From contig OV277861.1 in NCBI GenBank assembly GCA_922989275.2, positions 23,528,479 through 23,592,478 of the forward strand: a stretch of 64,000 bases of DNA, written 5' to 3'. Origin of the DNA: Gari tellinella (Eukaryota > Mollusca > Bivalvia > Cardiida > Psammobiidae). The translations under genes were made by a program, and so were the position numbers. This document shows positions 1-9,955 of this stretch, one piece after another (within the stretch, counting starts at the first letter, position 1; every line of letters starts with the position of its first letter). Below the pieces are notes generated by a model. The model did no database searches. It saw nothing but the letters and a program-made list of their open reading frames with translations, and was not told the DNA's origin.

Positions 1-520
1 GCTTTAAACTTTGGTAAAAGCCCAATAAACAATGGCAAAAATTACAAACGGTATAGCATTGTTTCTTAGCCATATGATATGAATAATTATGACTAATTGT
101 CAGTATCAAATATGACCAGTGCTTATGAATGACACCCATTGGATTGTTTTGCACAACAAAGAGAAGTATCTGCATAAAACACTCTTTCCAACGATATAGC
201 ACACATTATACTTATTAATGTAGATTCCAAGAAAATGCCAAAGTGACATACCTTGAACAGAATACATGCATATTAAATTGTTAAGCATCTGTTTTTGAAT
301 ATTCTTTTGTTAGTGAACTTAATCGTTTTGACTCAGCAATACATTAACTATTAGCTTTTAATTTTTCAGGAATCCGCTGAGGTATAGGAACAGTTAGAAC
401 AACTTTTGTGATTTGATTTTTAGCAATAAAAGTGATTTGTCCGTCTGTATAGTTTGTTTTTACAAAGCATGCTTAATGAATGAAAAACACAAGCTAAAAT
501 ACGTTTTGTGAAGTATCCTC
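1..520. other. Non-coding stretch, no gene seen
   Basis: AT-rich sequence with stop codons throughout all frames and no recognisable domain, splice-bounded exon or RNA gene. A short phrase near 207-230 (ctttccaacgatat followed by a cacacat-like string) recurs near 48195, so part of it is probably old dispersed repeat. Confidence 0.5.
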
Positions 521-854
521 CCTGAAGTGCTCCCTCCCTACAACGGGTCTTCCCAACAACGATTCCCTCCTTACAACAACGCTCGCTGCTTTGCCCCGAA
601 ACAAGAACATGTCTAACCTATTTAGAGATGCAATGCCGCCTGTTTTAAATTATCGTCTGCTATTTTTCTCAAAAGTACTTAATGACGAGTGACAAACAGC
701 TTGAATCCAGACCAGACGCCGCGCAACGCGGTGTCTAATCTTGATTCAAGCTGTTTGCTAATACAAACCAATCTTCCTCCCGATAAAGACTCCTGCCGAA
801 CAACTCACCTAAATTTTGTCACCTATTGGGTGTCGCTGTAGTGAGGGAACGTTG
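521..854. repeat. MITE, family i (TA target; CTCCCTCTCTACAACG termini)
   Basis: The left end reads like AGTGCTCCCTCCCTACAACG and the right end is its complement (cgctgtagtgagggaacgttgta). A palindromic core sits at about 692-757. The same architecture is at 7185, 26485, 29618, 43918 and 54475. No coding capacity, so a non-autonomous DNA element. This copy is diverged at its left end. Confidence 0.7.
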
Positions 855-928
855 TATACATATTTTTTATTTTTAGGAAGTAAACCCATTGTCATACGGT
901 ATAAAGCGTAAGTTACACTTGATATATA

Positions 929-1129
929 CAGGGAAACCTCTCTAAACCGGAACCTCTAAATACCAGAATCCTCTCTTAACCGGACAAAAGCTTTGGTCCC
1001 GTTTCCAATCCTTTATATTTTTACCCATTACACCATCAACACGCCTTATTACGCCTCTAAACCGGAAACCCATTTAAACCGGACATTTTTGTTGTCCCTA
1101 CATATGTCCGGTTTAGAGGGGCTTCACTG
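929..1129. repeat. Short TIR element with CCGG-rich termini, TA target
   Basis: About 200 bp between TA dinucleotides. The left terminus (CAGGGAAACCTCTCTAAACC) is an imperfect complement of the right terminus (ggtttagaggggcttcactg). The ATGTCCGGTTTAGAG motif and TA target fit a Tc1/mariner-pogo type MITE. Non-coding. Confidence 0.65.
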
Positions 1130-1149
1130 TATTTTAACAAAAGAACACA

Positions 1150-1420
1150 ATGCCTCCTGATGTGACCACGACAGTAAAATAACATTGACCTTTGGCTGAC
1201 TTGATACATATTGTACTGTACTTAAGAACTTCTTGAGTTAAGTACACATTATAACTATCACATGTTGTTCCAAAGTTATAGTCAATGTTAAATTCAGTCA
1301 TTTGACATCTTGATCATCTTGACCTTTGTCTGACAAGCACTAAGCGGTACTGTAACCAAGAGCTCTTTAGGACATTTTACATGCTAGCGATGAACTCTTG
1401 ATCGCATATAGACAGTTTAA
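1150..1420. repeat. Diverged dispersed repeat (ttgacctttg-type)
   Basis: Contains two phrases of the 'attgacctttggctgact / cttgacctttgtctgaca' kind, spaced about 150 bp apart, each followed by an 'agagctctt / aacttcttgag' phrase. This resembles low-copy tandem units also visible near 48400-48690. Identity as a repeat is by eye only. Confidence 0.35.
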
Positions 1421-1750
1421 AGTTATGTACAGGCAAACAAATAAAGCAACAGTCACATAGGGCAAAAAACATGCAACATACCAAGTCATGCCGTCCTGAA
1501 AGCACAACAAAGTATCATAGTGTACAACTCATACCTAAATCAACATCGGGTAAAGCAAACATGGTTAGTTCTATTCCTTGCTTGTCATAATTCACCTACT
1601 TCAATAATGTTGTCTGCCGTATTGTTTCAACTTTAGATTTAAGCAGTTTGACTGATGAAATATAGAAGCCAGTGTTTACCGGCGAGGATTCTGATCAGAC
1701 TCCTAATACAAGATGTTTGCAAAGTGGACTTTAGCAGGTTTAGACGTTAA

Positions 1751-1994
1751 CCATTTCCCTTATAGAATCGACTTTTAGCGCATTCATTTTATTCATCCGC
1801 CAAAGAAAATAGTTCCATTTTATACTGTCATGAATACGTACCATAAGAAATAGTTTCTATATCCTAGCAGATAGTAACTTAAAGCAGGTTGAAAGTTAAG
1901 CTGAATGCGCCCTAGGGCGCATTCTGCTTTACTTTCAACCTGCTTTAATAGGTCACATATCTTAACTACTAGTACCAGGCTATGTGGTAATGGG
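1751..1994. repeat. MITE, family iii (TTAA-flanked, CCATTTCCC ends)
   Basis: The element lies between two TTAA copies (1747-1750 and 1995-1998). Centrally, 1880-1947 is a long hairpin with arms AAAGCAGGTTGAAAGT and complement, meeting at GCGCCCTAGGGCGC. Equivalent copies are at 15789, 18474 and 21821. TTAA plus CCC/GGG ends suggests mobilisation by a piggyBac-like transposase, which is inference. Confidence 0.75.
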
Positions 1995-1998
1995 TTAA

Positions 1999-2948
1999 AG
2001 TAGTAATTTGTTTCTTATTTATTCTTCACGGTAGTAGTAGATACAAATTGTGCAGAGAAAATGTTAACTTTGTTGTAAAGAGTTAAGATTGTGACTTAAT
2101 TCTTTTGAACAAAAGCGGTGCAACTATGCATATCAAACAAAAACATGCGGAAACAATGTTTGGAACATTTTTCACAAATGACAAGGCATGTGCTTTTTAA
2201 CGGCTTATGTTCATGTTCTTACAATGGGAGATTTTGTCCGTATAAGAATTGTCAATTGCAAGCAATTTAGAGCAAGATTATGCGTAGAGAAATCATGTGC
2301 ATAATCTGGCCATATGTCCATTTTAAGAGAGTAAATTCCCCCAAATCCTAATGAACGCTTACAACAGTAGAACAATCTATTTAGGTTAGCTTTCTCTGAA
2401 ACGACATGAAGACCTTAAAAGATGAAAACATAGTTTGTTCATTGGCTATAAGTAACAGTGTTTAGTTTGATTAACGTTTTTCATTTCTAGTTTTTACGAG
2501 AACGAAATAAACAATATTAAGTATATTAGCGCTGGTTCAATTAACTGGCCAACTTAAAATATTTGTCCTCTATCAATCCTCTAAAAACAGGGCAGACCAA
2601 GATAAGAAGGTTCATTGCAAAGGTAAGACAGCAAATTAATATTTATTTTGAGACTTGAGGTGTTCCTTTTAATTATTGGGACTCAGTCATCGTTATCAAA
2701 TGTCTAGAATATGGCTTGTATATCTTTCAAGTAAACAGAGTAATTACACAAGAAATAAGGATAATGATTTGCGCTTAAAATACACGCTTGTACAAACTTA
2801 TCGTGTTACTTAACTAGTTTGTTATCACGAAACCAGATAATCAACTAAAACATTTTCATATTACCTGTTATCTAATAATAGAAACATTATAATATTATGC
2901 GGATGACTGCGGCATGAAACTCAAAATTCATAAATAGTTTAAGAGTAG
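1999..2948. other. Non-coding stretch, no gene seen
   Basis: AT-rich DNA up to the left LTR. I see no ORF with family resemblance, no tandem repeat and no tRNA-like motif. The last bases (GTAG at 2945-2948) are the left target-site duplication of the LTR element. Confidence 0.5.
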
Positions 2949-3550
2949 TGTAACCGGCTTACTTGTTCTACACTGTTTGCAAGTGTTAATTCTTATATTC
3001 TGTGTCTACATTATTGTAGCACACAGTATAAAGCAAGTTACTTCCCCAGGTTCTTTCTTATTATACGTTAAATATGGAATGGAGAAAACACCAACAAATA
3101 TCTAGGGAGTAATAATGTTTTTATTCTTTTACTAAGGTAGACTCTTTATATAGTTATTATACAGGACACTAATGTTTTAGAGTAAGCCGAAATATTAGAA
3201 AGAAAGAGAAAGAGAGAGAGTTGAGCCAGTTCTGACGGAAGGTAGAAGTTACCTTTAAGTGTCCTGAACAAGACTGGAGACAGTATAAAAACGCGAGCTT
3301 ATATACCCTCTCCATGACAGAATGCATGCTTTTCATATGCAGACAGTCACAACTAGTGAGGGTGACTGAGCAGTAAAAGATAATCCCTGAAAAGCAGAAT
3401 TATATCATAGCCACTGTAATACACTATAAAATCAATACACTAGAGAATACAGTACACTGTATTAATAGCGCTCTATGACATTCACTTAAAATGTATGTTA
3501 AGTAAAACCTTAAACTTAAAGGAAAAGTAGGCAAACCAATTCCTGCCACA
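2949..3550 (-). repeat. 3' LTR (left copy)
   Basis: 602 bp, TG...CA ends. It matches 6450-7052 nearly base for base; visible differences include ttattcttttac versus ttaatatttttac, acgcgag versus atgcgag, and aaaccttaaac versus aaacctttaac. The polypurine tract abuts it at 3551-3566. Confidence 0.92.
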
Positions 3551-3566
3551 TTCCCCCCACCTTAAG
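3551..3566 (-). other. Polypurine tract of the LTR element
   Basis: On the minus strand this reads as a purine run, AAGGTGGGGGGAA, immediately 5' of the 3' LTR: the expected position and composition of the plus-strand primer in LTR retroelements. Confidence 0.8.
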
Positions 3567-4171
3567 ACCAAAATTAAAATAATTTTGTTAATACATTAAA
3601 TAAGAGACAGGAATTGATGAACTCTGAACTCAAGATGTAAATCTTGAATTGACAATTCAAAATGTAACTTTGAATTTCCAATTCAAAATTCAAACCGTGA
3701 ATTGTTAATCAAAACACAACTTGTTTACGATAGGGTACTGTATTACAGTGTGCAAAAATAAACTTATCAATCAAACACAAAAGTATATAGACTTAAAATA
3801 TATATTTCTGTTAAACCAAAATTCAAAATGTAATTTTACACCGGACAGACAACAAGGACGCGTGGTGAATCTGAAGAGGCAATAACAATATTTAGAAAGC
3901 AACTGAATGATGCTCTTGACGGAATTAACAATAACGTCGAAAATATATGTTTCGATCACCAAGAAGTAGAAATGAAGAAACTTAAATTGACCAACGAAAA
4001 ATGTCAAACTTTTGAAACATTTTAACAAACAAATATAATAAATTTCGGCACTAGTTTTGTCCATAATACGTCACTATTGAACCACTAAGCTTTAGTTATA
4101 TAAGTTACTATGTTAATTAATTATTAATTTTTATTATTATTGTAGTAGTTGTTGTTGATATAATGTAGTAT

Positions 4172-4687
4172 CTATCTCCTCTTAAAGGTCTTCACTGGTC
4201 TCCCGTGTTCATCAAAATTGACTTCTTCGTCCCGACAGTCGGCCCTTTCCGTCACCAGCACATCTGATTGAGTGGTTATGGCGGCAGCACGTCGCTTCTC
4301 CGCCAACCTAGCCCGGTGATCTTCCACAAATGGCAGGGTCCCCTTTGGATCGATGAAGCTCTTGTTACTAGACTTCGTCGCTGCTATATCGGAAGTCACT
4401 TGGTGTGACAACCGCTGGTGCCTCCTCGCGTTGTACAGTCGACCAAACACCTTGGGACAGCAACTACAAGAGTACAAGGTGATCTCTGGCTCATGTTTGG
4501 CCGTCCAATGACGCATGAAAGAGGTGAAGCTACTATAATGTAGAGTTGTGTGACAACAGGGACAGGGTGTAGGAGCATTAGGCCAAGACGGCCTATTCTC
4601 CTTTACTTCAAACCGTTGAATTTCCTCCGCGACCCCTTCCAACAATTCTGGCATTTCCATCTGTAAAGTAAATGCAAACATATGCAT
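4172..4687 (-). CDS. Accessory C2H2 zinc-finger ORF of the LTR element
   Basis: An open frame of 171 codons, sitting downstream of the pol remnant and upstream of the 3' LTR, where env or accessory genes lie. It carries two zinc fingers: C42-x2-C45...H60-x4-H65 (spacing longer than usual) and a canonical C74-x2-C77-x12-H90-x4-H95. The C-terminal part is charged, with an Arg/Lys-rich patch around 126-133 and a KTFKRR end. The first nine codons are probably not used: a good 3' splice site (TTTACTTTACAG) ends exactly at 4661, so a spliced mRNA would begin translation at Met10 (4660-4658). It could be a nucleic-acid-binding accessory protein or a captured host zinc-finger exon. The function is unknown. 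Confidence 0.65.
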   Translation of the reverse strand: MHMFAFTLQMEMPELLEGVAEEIQRFEVKENRPSWPNAPTPCPCCHTTLHYSSFTSFMRHWTAKHEPEITLYSCSCCPKVFGRLYNARRHQRLSHQVTSDIAATKSSNKSFIDPKGTLPFVEDHRARLAEKRRAAAITTQSDVLVTERADCRDEEVNFDEHGRPVKTFKRR

Positions 4688-5869
4688 AAGCTTAATATAA
4701 ACTTAGATTAACATGAAAAACTGTCCTGGACCGGGTATTCATAAACTTCCAGGATAGCCCCTATCACTGACATAGTCTAAGAATTATAAAGGGAAATAAA
4801 CTGTGTAGGATTACATTTATGTATCCTTAAACAGTATCCCTGTTATTATGAAACCCACAGTAATTCCTGATTAAGCAAGAAAAATTACATTTAAGCATAT
4901 TACATCTACTTATGATTTACCAAAGTGAGGAAGATATGATGTAAAGAATACTTTATAATGTTTCCTAGCCTGGGCTTACATAATTTTCCAGGATAAATAC
5001 CATTATAGGTTAATACGCATATTTTAATAATATTTTTGCATTGCCTAGGCATCAACATCAAAACATGCATCTGAACAATTATACTTAGCAAATGCCATTT
5101 GTAATACAGATGAACAAGTTTGATCTGAAGACGTAGCCCGTACAATATAGAGTATTACTCACACCTCAACCTTACACAGGAAAATGAGTTCTTAACAGTT
5201 AAAGACCTGAATATAAATTTATTATATTGACCTTGCAGGCAATTTATTTATATTTTGAAGTAAAAAAATATCAAATATATGTTAAATTAAAGTAGGACAG
5301 AAGAAAATAGAATAGAACGGAAAATGAGAACAGGAGAAGATAGGATAGAATAAAAGGTGTTGCTTACTCTTCAACATTAATAAATGTTTGCTGGTTATAA
5401 CTAAGGTAGTTTTAGATGAAAACTTATCATTTAAAGTGATTATTGGGATGTGGTTAAGTTTTAACCATTTACCAATTATTAACTACTGGCTTTAGATTCA
5501 TATATTGAAACGTAATGTTCAACACAAAATTTCTCCCTAAAAAACTACTTTGTGCATGTATTACAAAACAAATTTCACCTAAACTAAAAGAACTTTTAAT
5601 CTAAATCAACTAATCATTTAACAATTAAGCCATATTATACAGCTGACTATTACATGCAATATAATATCCACATGTACCTTTCAAAACTTGGTTAAACAAT
5701 TATAATTCATCATTTACATTGCAAATAGTTGAATGTTAAGCATTTTTACTGGATTTGCAATATTACATTACAATACTGTACATAAGTAGGTCATCATTAA
5801 CCCCAAAACATCAGATAAGACTGTAGAACAATAACAAAAAAAACTATTTACAGATGCAATTGTTCAGCC
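4688..5869. other. Non-coding interior of the LTR element
   Basis: About 1.2 kb of AT-rich sequence between the integrase remnant and the zinc-finger ORF. No RT, RNase H or gag motifs in any frame. It may act as the intron implied by the acceptor at 4661, but I did not identify a convincing donor. Confidence 0.5.
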
Positions 5870-6418
5870 CTATTCTGGTGAAAAGATCTTTTTCGGTTTC
5901 ACTTGTCGCCCAATCCTTGTGCGGTAAGGAGTTGAAGGTACCGAAATATCCTGAACTACTTCTTGCATGTCTTGAGAAGAGGATGTATCGTATTCTGCAT
6001 CCACTACGATAGATTCAGGCTCACAGACAGGGGAAATCCCTAGATCTCCCTTGAAAGCCTTTAGTTGGTCAACATGTACATGTACTACTAAAGTTTTTAA
6101 CGTACTTGTATGCTGAACTTGATATGTAACAGAAGACAACTGTGTTAACACCTTATATGGACCAACCCATCCCAAACCTAGTTTTGCTTTTGCAGTTGGA
6201 GGATACCAACGCCAGACTAAATCATTGATGGAAAAACTTCTTGGCTTCAAGCCTTTACTGTAGGCTTTTTTCTGCCTTGAAGCTGCCACCTCCAGATTTT
6301 GAGCTGCCATATCAAAAGAAAGATTAATCAACATGTGTATGTTACTATTTGTGTGTAGATCTACCCTGTGTTTTTGCATTGAAAGCAAGCAAGTCCGAAG
6401 TGTCCGAGTCCAGATCAA
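5870..6418 (-). pseudogene. Integrase C-terminal remnant (Ty3/gypsy pol)
   Basis: An open frame of 182 codons. From about residue 40 it matches the end of gypsy-type integrases: a basic 'RQKKAYSKGLKPRSF' stretch, 'INDLVWRWYPP', 'WVGPYKVLTQLSSVTYQVQ' and 'VVHVHVDQLKAF', the usual order for the C-terminal DNA-binding domain. The first ~40 residues are translated leader DNA, so the leader is fused directly to the integrase tail by an internal deletion that removed gag, protease, RT, RNase H and the HHCC and DDE parts of integrase. Non-functional as an enzyme. Confidence 0.85.
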
Positions 6419-6428
6419 TCAGATTCAA

Positions 6429-6446
6429 ATCCCGGACGAGCCCCCA
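6429..6446 (-). other. tRNA-Pro primer-binding site
   Basis: The minus strand reads TGGGGGCTCGTCCGGGAT, an exact 18-base complement of the 3' end of tRNA-Pro and the same PBS used by murine gammaretroviruses. It starts three bases inside the 5' LTR. Confidence 0.9.
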
Positions 6447-6449
6447 AAA

Positions 6450-7052
6450 TGTAACCGGCTTACTTGTTCTACACTGTTTGCAAGTGTTAATTCTTATATT
6501 CTGTGTCTACATTATTGTAGCACACAGTATAAAGCAAGTTACTTCCCCAGGTTCTTTCTTATTATACGTTAAATATGGAATGGAGAAAACACCAACAAAT
6601 ATCTAGGGAGTAATAATGTTTTTAATATTTTTACTAAGGTAGACTCTTTATATAGTTATTATACAGGACACTAATGTTTTAGAGTAAGCCGAAATATTAG
6701 AAAGAAAGAGAAAGAGAGAGAGTTGAGCCAGTTCTGACGGAAGGTAGAAGTTACCTTTAAGTGTCCTGAACAAGACTGGAGACAGTATAAAAATGCGAGC
6801 TTATATACCCTCTCCATGACAGAATGCATGCTTTTCATATGCAGACAGTCACAACTAGTGAGGGTGACTGAGCAGTAAAAGATAATCCCTGAAAAGCAGA
6901 ATTATATCATAGCCACTGTAATACACTATAAAATCAATACACTAGAGAATACAGTACACTGTATTAATAGCGCTCTATGACATTCACTTAAAATGTATGT
7001 TAAGTAAAACCTTTAACTTAAAGGAAAAGTAAGCAAACCAATTCCTGCCACA
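6450..7052 (-). repeat. 5' LTR (right copy)
   Basis: 603 bp, nearly identical to 2949-3550. In the element's own (minus) orientation it precedes the primer-binding site, so it is the 5' LTR. The right target-site duplication GTAG follows at 7053-7056. Confidence 0.92.
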
Positions 7053-7184
7053 GTAGTGATTTACTGTTTAAAAACTGTACATCAACGGTTTTGCTACGAA
7101 ACTTTGCTTTTCGAGCTGTAGCCTGTGAAAGTATTTGAGTATAGGAACGAATACACTATGTGAAGGAGACTGACTTTTTAGCTA

Positions 7185-7481
7185 CAGTGTTCCCTCTCTA
7201 CAATACCCCCCCCCCTCCCAAACAACGATTCCCTCCTTACAACGACCATTGTCACTGGTTCCCAAACAAGACAAATTATAATCATCATTTTGACAAAAAA
7301 AGCTTAATGACGAGTGACAAACAGTTTGAATCCAGATCAGACGCCGCGTTTTGCGGCGTCTGATCTGGATTCAAGCTGTTTGCAAATTTTAAGTCAATTT
7401 CCCTCCCTATAACGACTCCCTCCTAACAACGCACACAATGTTTGTCTCCCATTTGGGTGTCGTTGTAGAGAGGGAGCGCTG
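7185..7481. repeat. MITE, family i, TA target
   Basis: Flanked by TA (7183-7184, 7482-7483). Ends CAGTGTTCCCTCTCTACAA and its complement tcgttgtagagagggagcgctg. A 66-bp palindrome (7318-7383) with a GACGCCGCG/CGCGGCGTC tip. A C9 run lies at 7208-7216. Confidence 0.8.
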
Positions 7482-8080
7482 TATATGGAATCTTAGGTAG
7501 GACTAACGGGACTATTATGTGAAGGATACTAATTTCTGCAATGAATATCATTAATCATTACCGAATACTCTTTTTTAAGAGAGTTAACAAGATGGTGTTC
7601 GTGAAAAGTTTTGTTTTACTATAAGCTTATGGTTGCTGTTTATGGCACTAACAAGTCATTTGAGGCGTTAAGAAAATTATCAGGTTTTCACGAAAATAGT
7701 CCATTAACAGCTTCCTAGATAATTATGCCAGATTGTAACTTGATTTCTTTTAGAAATGCTAAGTGGTAATTTGTGTCAGAAACATGCCATTATAAGCCAC
7801 ATAAACCATTCAACTTTCGTTAGACCTACTCAGGGTAAACTGTACAGAAACAGGTTTACACTTGAGCGAGATAAAACTTCAATTAGTAATCGCATTGCGA
7901 ATATTTTTGACACTATAGCAAAGCTAAGGTAATATCCATACCGACATAATATAGTAATATACGATTGTAAATATAAGAATATGGGAGCATGCAGTTGTTG
8001 AACGTATTGTGATCTATTATGCAAAAACAACTAAAATATGTTCTCTTATTCAGATCTTGCTTCCATTTTTGTATTTTTAA

Positions 8081-8219
8081 GAAATGAAATGATTTTTTCG
8101 GCGTTTAAGCGAAATGAACGACAGAAAATTATCGGCAACTACCATGAATCGCGCTAGTCGATAACTTTCTGTCGTTCATTTCGCTAGAACGCCGAAAACA
8201 ATCTGTTCATTTCTTATTT
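8081..8219. repeat. Palindromic element (AAGAAATGAA...TTCATTTCTT)
   Basis: About 140 bp in which left arm (ggcgtttaagcgaaatgaac) and right arm (gttcatttcgctagaacgcc) pair closely around an ATGAATCGCGCTAG centre. Related copies at about 25677, 43008 and 60695. It begins a roughly 700-bp repeat that continues to about 10330 once the RT insertion is removed. Confidence 0.75.
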
Positions 8220-8520
8220 TTACAATGAATTTGCTGTAATTTCTGATAATATATTAACATTTTGTAAGTATGCGTGTATGTTTAATCCATATTAGAGGTT
8301 GATGACACGAATAATGTGTACCCTATTAGGAACAGCCATGACCGATTTACTGAAGCTGCGAACATTCGAAAGTAAAAAAATAAGTTCCATTGTTTACATT
8401 CTTAGATCAACAACTTTGACAGTTTGGCACGAATAAATACGAAAGAAGACTCAAGCAGGAAACGCAACACAAACAATACACCCACCTCTAAAGCAGAACA
8501 CATACACAGCCATACCATAA

Positions 8521-8561
<41 letters not shown>

Positions 8562-8600
8562 ACACACACACACAAACAACAAACACACACACACGCAATC
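8521..8600. repeat. (CA)n microsatellite in RT element 3' region
   Basis: Interrupted CA repeat. The equivalent tract in copy 3 is at 46476-46532 and a short remnant is in copy 2 near 41370-41400, so it belongs to the element and did not arise independently. It creates spurious Thr-His and Cys-Val frames on the two strands. Confidence 0.9.
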
Positions 8601-9173
8601 CCACACACCAAACAGAAAACAATACGCAAGACAAACATAAAGCAAAGTGAACATAGGAGCCCGCCTTGGTACGGTCAGCAGCAATCAATGATTAATTATA
8701 AATTAACCATTAACAACCACTGGGGGGTTAAACCTGGGTTTGGGGGCGCCCAACCTCACACTTATCTCCTATATTCACCTATAAAGACGAACAGTGTACA
8801 TAAAATATAAACCCTGTTCCACAACCTTACAATCAAAAAGACCGCCAGCACAGTAAGTAAATACATGTAAAACATCTAACAAACTTCTATGACAAGATTA
8901 TTAGTAACACTGGAAAGAATTAAACATTCAAGCCCGTGTTAAAGATAGCCCACTATGGCAACGGTCAAATTGTACTCAAGCGACTAGTCTGTAGTCACGA
9001 GTAACTGTAAGACATGGAAGGGTTCAGGGTACGACAGAGAGGTAGAGAAAAAACAAAGCACGAAAATCCGACATAACTCTCCCGGTTAAGGACGGCTTTA
9101 GAGATACATTATCATGTAGTGCTAAGCCCTGTCTGTTGTCGCACAACCAAAGAGGAAAGCATAGTTATCAATT

Positions 9174-9944
9174 TTAGATTGATCGATAACCAAACGTGAA
9201 GTGCGCAGCAATATACATTGTAGTTCGATCATAATCTTTTTTGAGGAAATATCTAATACGTTTCACAAATAGGTTTTGAAAATACATATGTCCAAGAATC
9301 TTACGAAGTCTGTAAATCACATCACCATAAAACTCCGGATGTGAAATACCTTGCCACAGAAAAGACTTTAAGTTACATTTATACTTGTTAATGAGAGGAA
9401 GATTTCTATAAAAGAATTTAGAAAATGTTTTACGAAGTTTATGAAATCTGTACCCATGTTTAAGAAGCTTTTCAGTAATAGTTTTATTACGAATGTGGAA
9501 GTCCTCAACAGAGGTACAAGCCCTAGCAAAACGAATAAGTTGTGAAATATAAACCCCGTAAGATGAAGAACGGGGAACATCGCCATCTAGATGAGGATAC
9601 TTTACAATACTAAAATCAAAATAATCTCGTTTATCGTAAATCTTAGAAGAAACAATTTCGTTATTTATTAAAAGATCCAAATCTAAAAATGGTGCCGATA
9701 AATTTGACTCGTTTGTTTTATTAAGGCGTAGTTCTTTTGGGTAAATAAAAGGAAACAACGTATCAAACAATGGGTTGTCTATATTAAAAATATCATCTAG
9801 ATAGCGCGATGTGTTGTTAAAGGCTTCGATCATATCTGCCTGTGTATCAGGTTTTAGACTTAGCATAAAGTCCATCTCAAAACAGTACAAAAATAGGTCT
9901 GCGACAAGGGGCGCACAGTTTGTACCCATAGGGATACCAATCAC
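9174..9944 (-). pseudogene. Reverse transcriptase ORF of RT element, copy 1 (partial)
   Basis: 256 codons, open to the 5' truncation. Near the N-terminus 'GIPMGTNCAPLVADLFLY' corresponds to an RT fingers/palm motif, then 'RYLDDIF' supplies the catalytic YxDD-type box at about residues 47-53, followed by 'APFLDLDL', 'KIYDKRD' and 'YGVYISQLIRFARAC'. This RT type is common in invertebrate genomes as multicopy ORFs. I do not assign it firmly to a clade; a Penelope-like relationship is possible. No endonuclease is present, and the frame at the C-terminus diverges from copy 3 after 'LKKDYD', so one of them is frameshifted. Confidence 0.75.
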
Positions 9945-9955
9945 TTGGCGGTCGA

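Larger units (their letters stand above)
2949..7052 (-). mobile_element. Internally deleted Ty3/gypsy-type LTR retrotransposon
   Basis: A 4.1-kb element with near-identical LTRs (2949-3550 and 6450-7052) that begin TGTAACC and end GCCACA, flanked by GTAG on both sides. Read on the minus strand it has the 5' LTR at the right, a tRNA-Pro primer-binding site at 6446-6429, an integrase C-terminal ORF (6418-5870), about 1.2 kb of non-coding DNA, an accessory zinc-finger ORF, and a purine-rich tract just before the 3' LTR. Gag, protease, reverse transcriptase, RNase H and the integrase core are absent, so this copy cannot move alone. I saw only a handful of differences between the LTRs, so the insertion is recent. 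Confidence 0.9.
8428..9955 (-). mobile_element. 5'-truncated RT element, copy 1
   Basis: Shares its 3' end (ATAAATACGAAAGA, plus orientation), a (CA)n tract and about 700 bp of 3' non-coding sequence with copies at 41275-41998 and 46383-47727. The three copies stop at different points on the 5' side, as in target-primed reverse transcription. It is inserted in a repeat whose uninterrupted version is at 25968-26020 (tttgacagtttggcacg). Confidence 0.8.

Noticed and set aside
3771..4064. 97-codon frame in the LTR element (minus strand)
   Set aside because: Low-complexity hydrophobic and aromatic translation of AT-rich DNA, no motif, and downstream of the accessory ORF beside the 3' LTR.
8402..8810. 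Thr-His-rich and Cys-Val-rich open frames on both strands
   Set aside because: They are translations of the (CA)n microsatellite of the RT element and have no independent coding signal. The same holds at 46351-46626.
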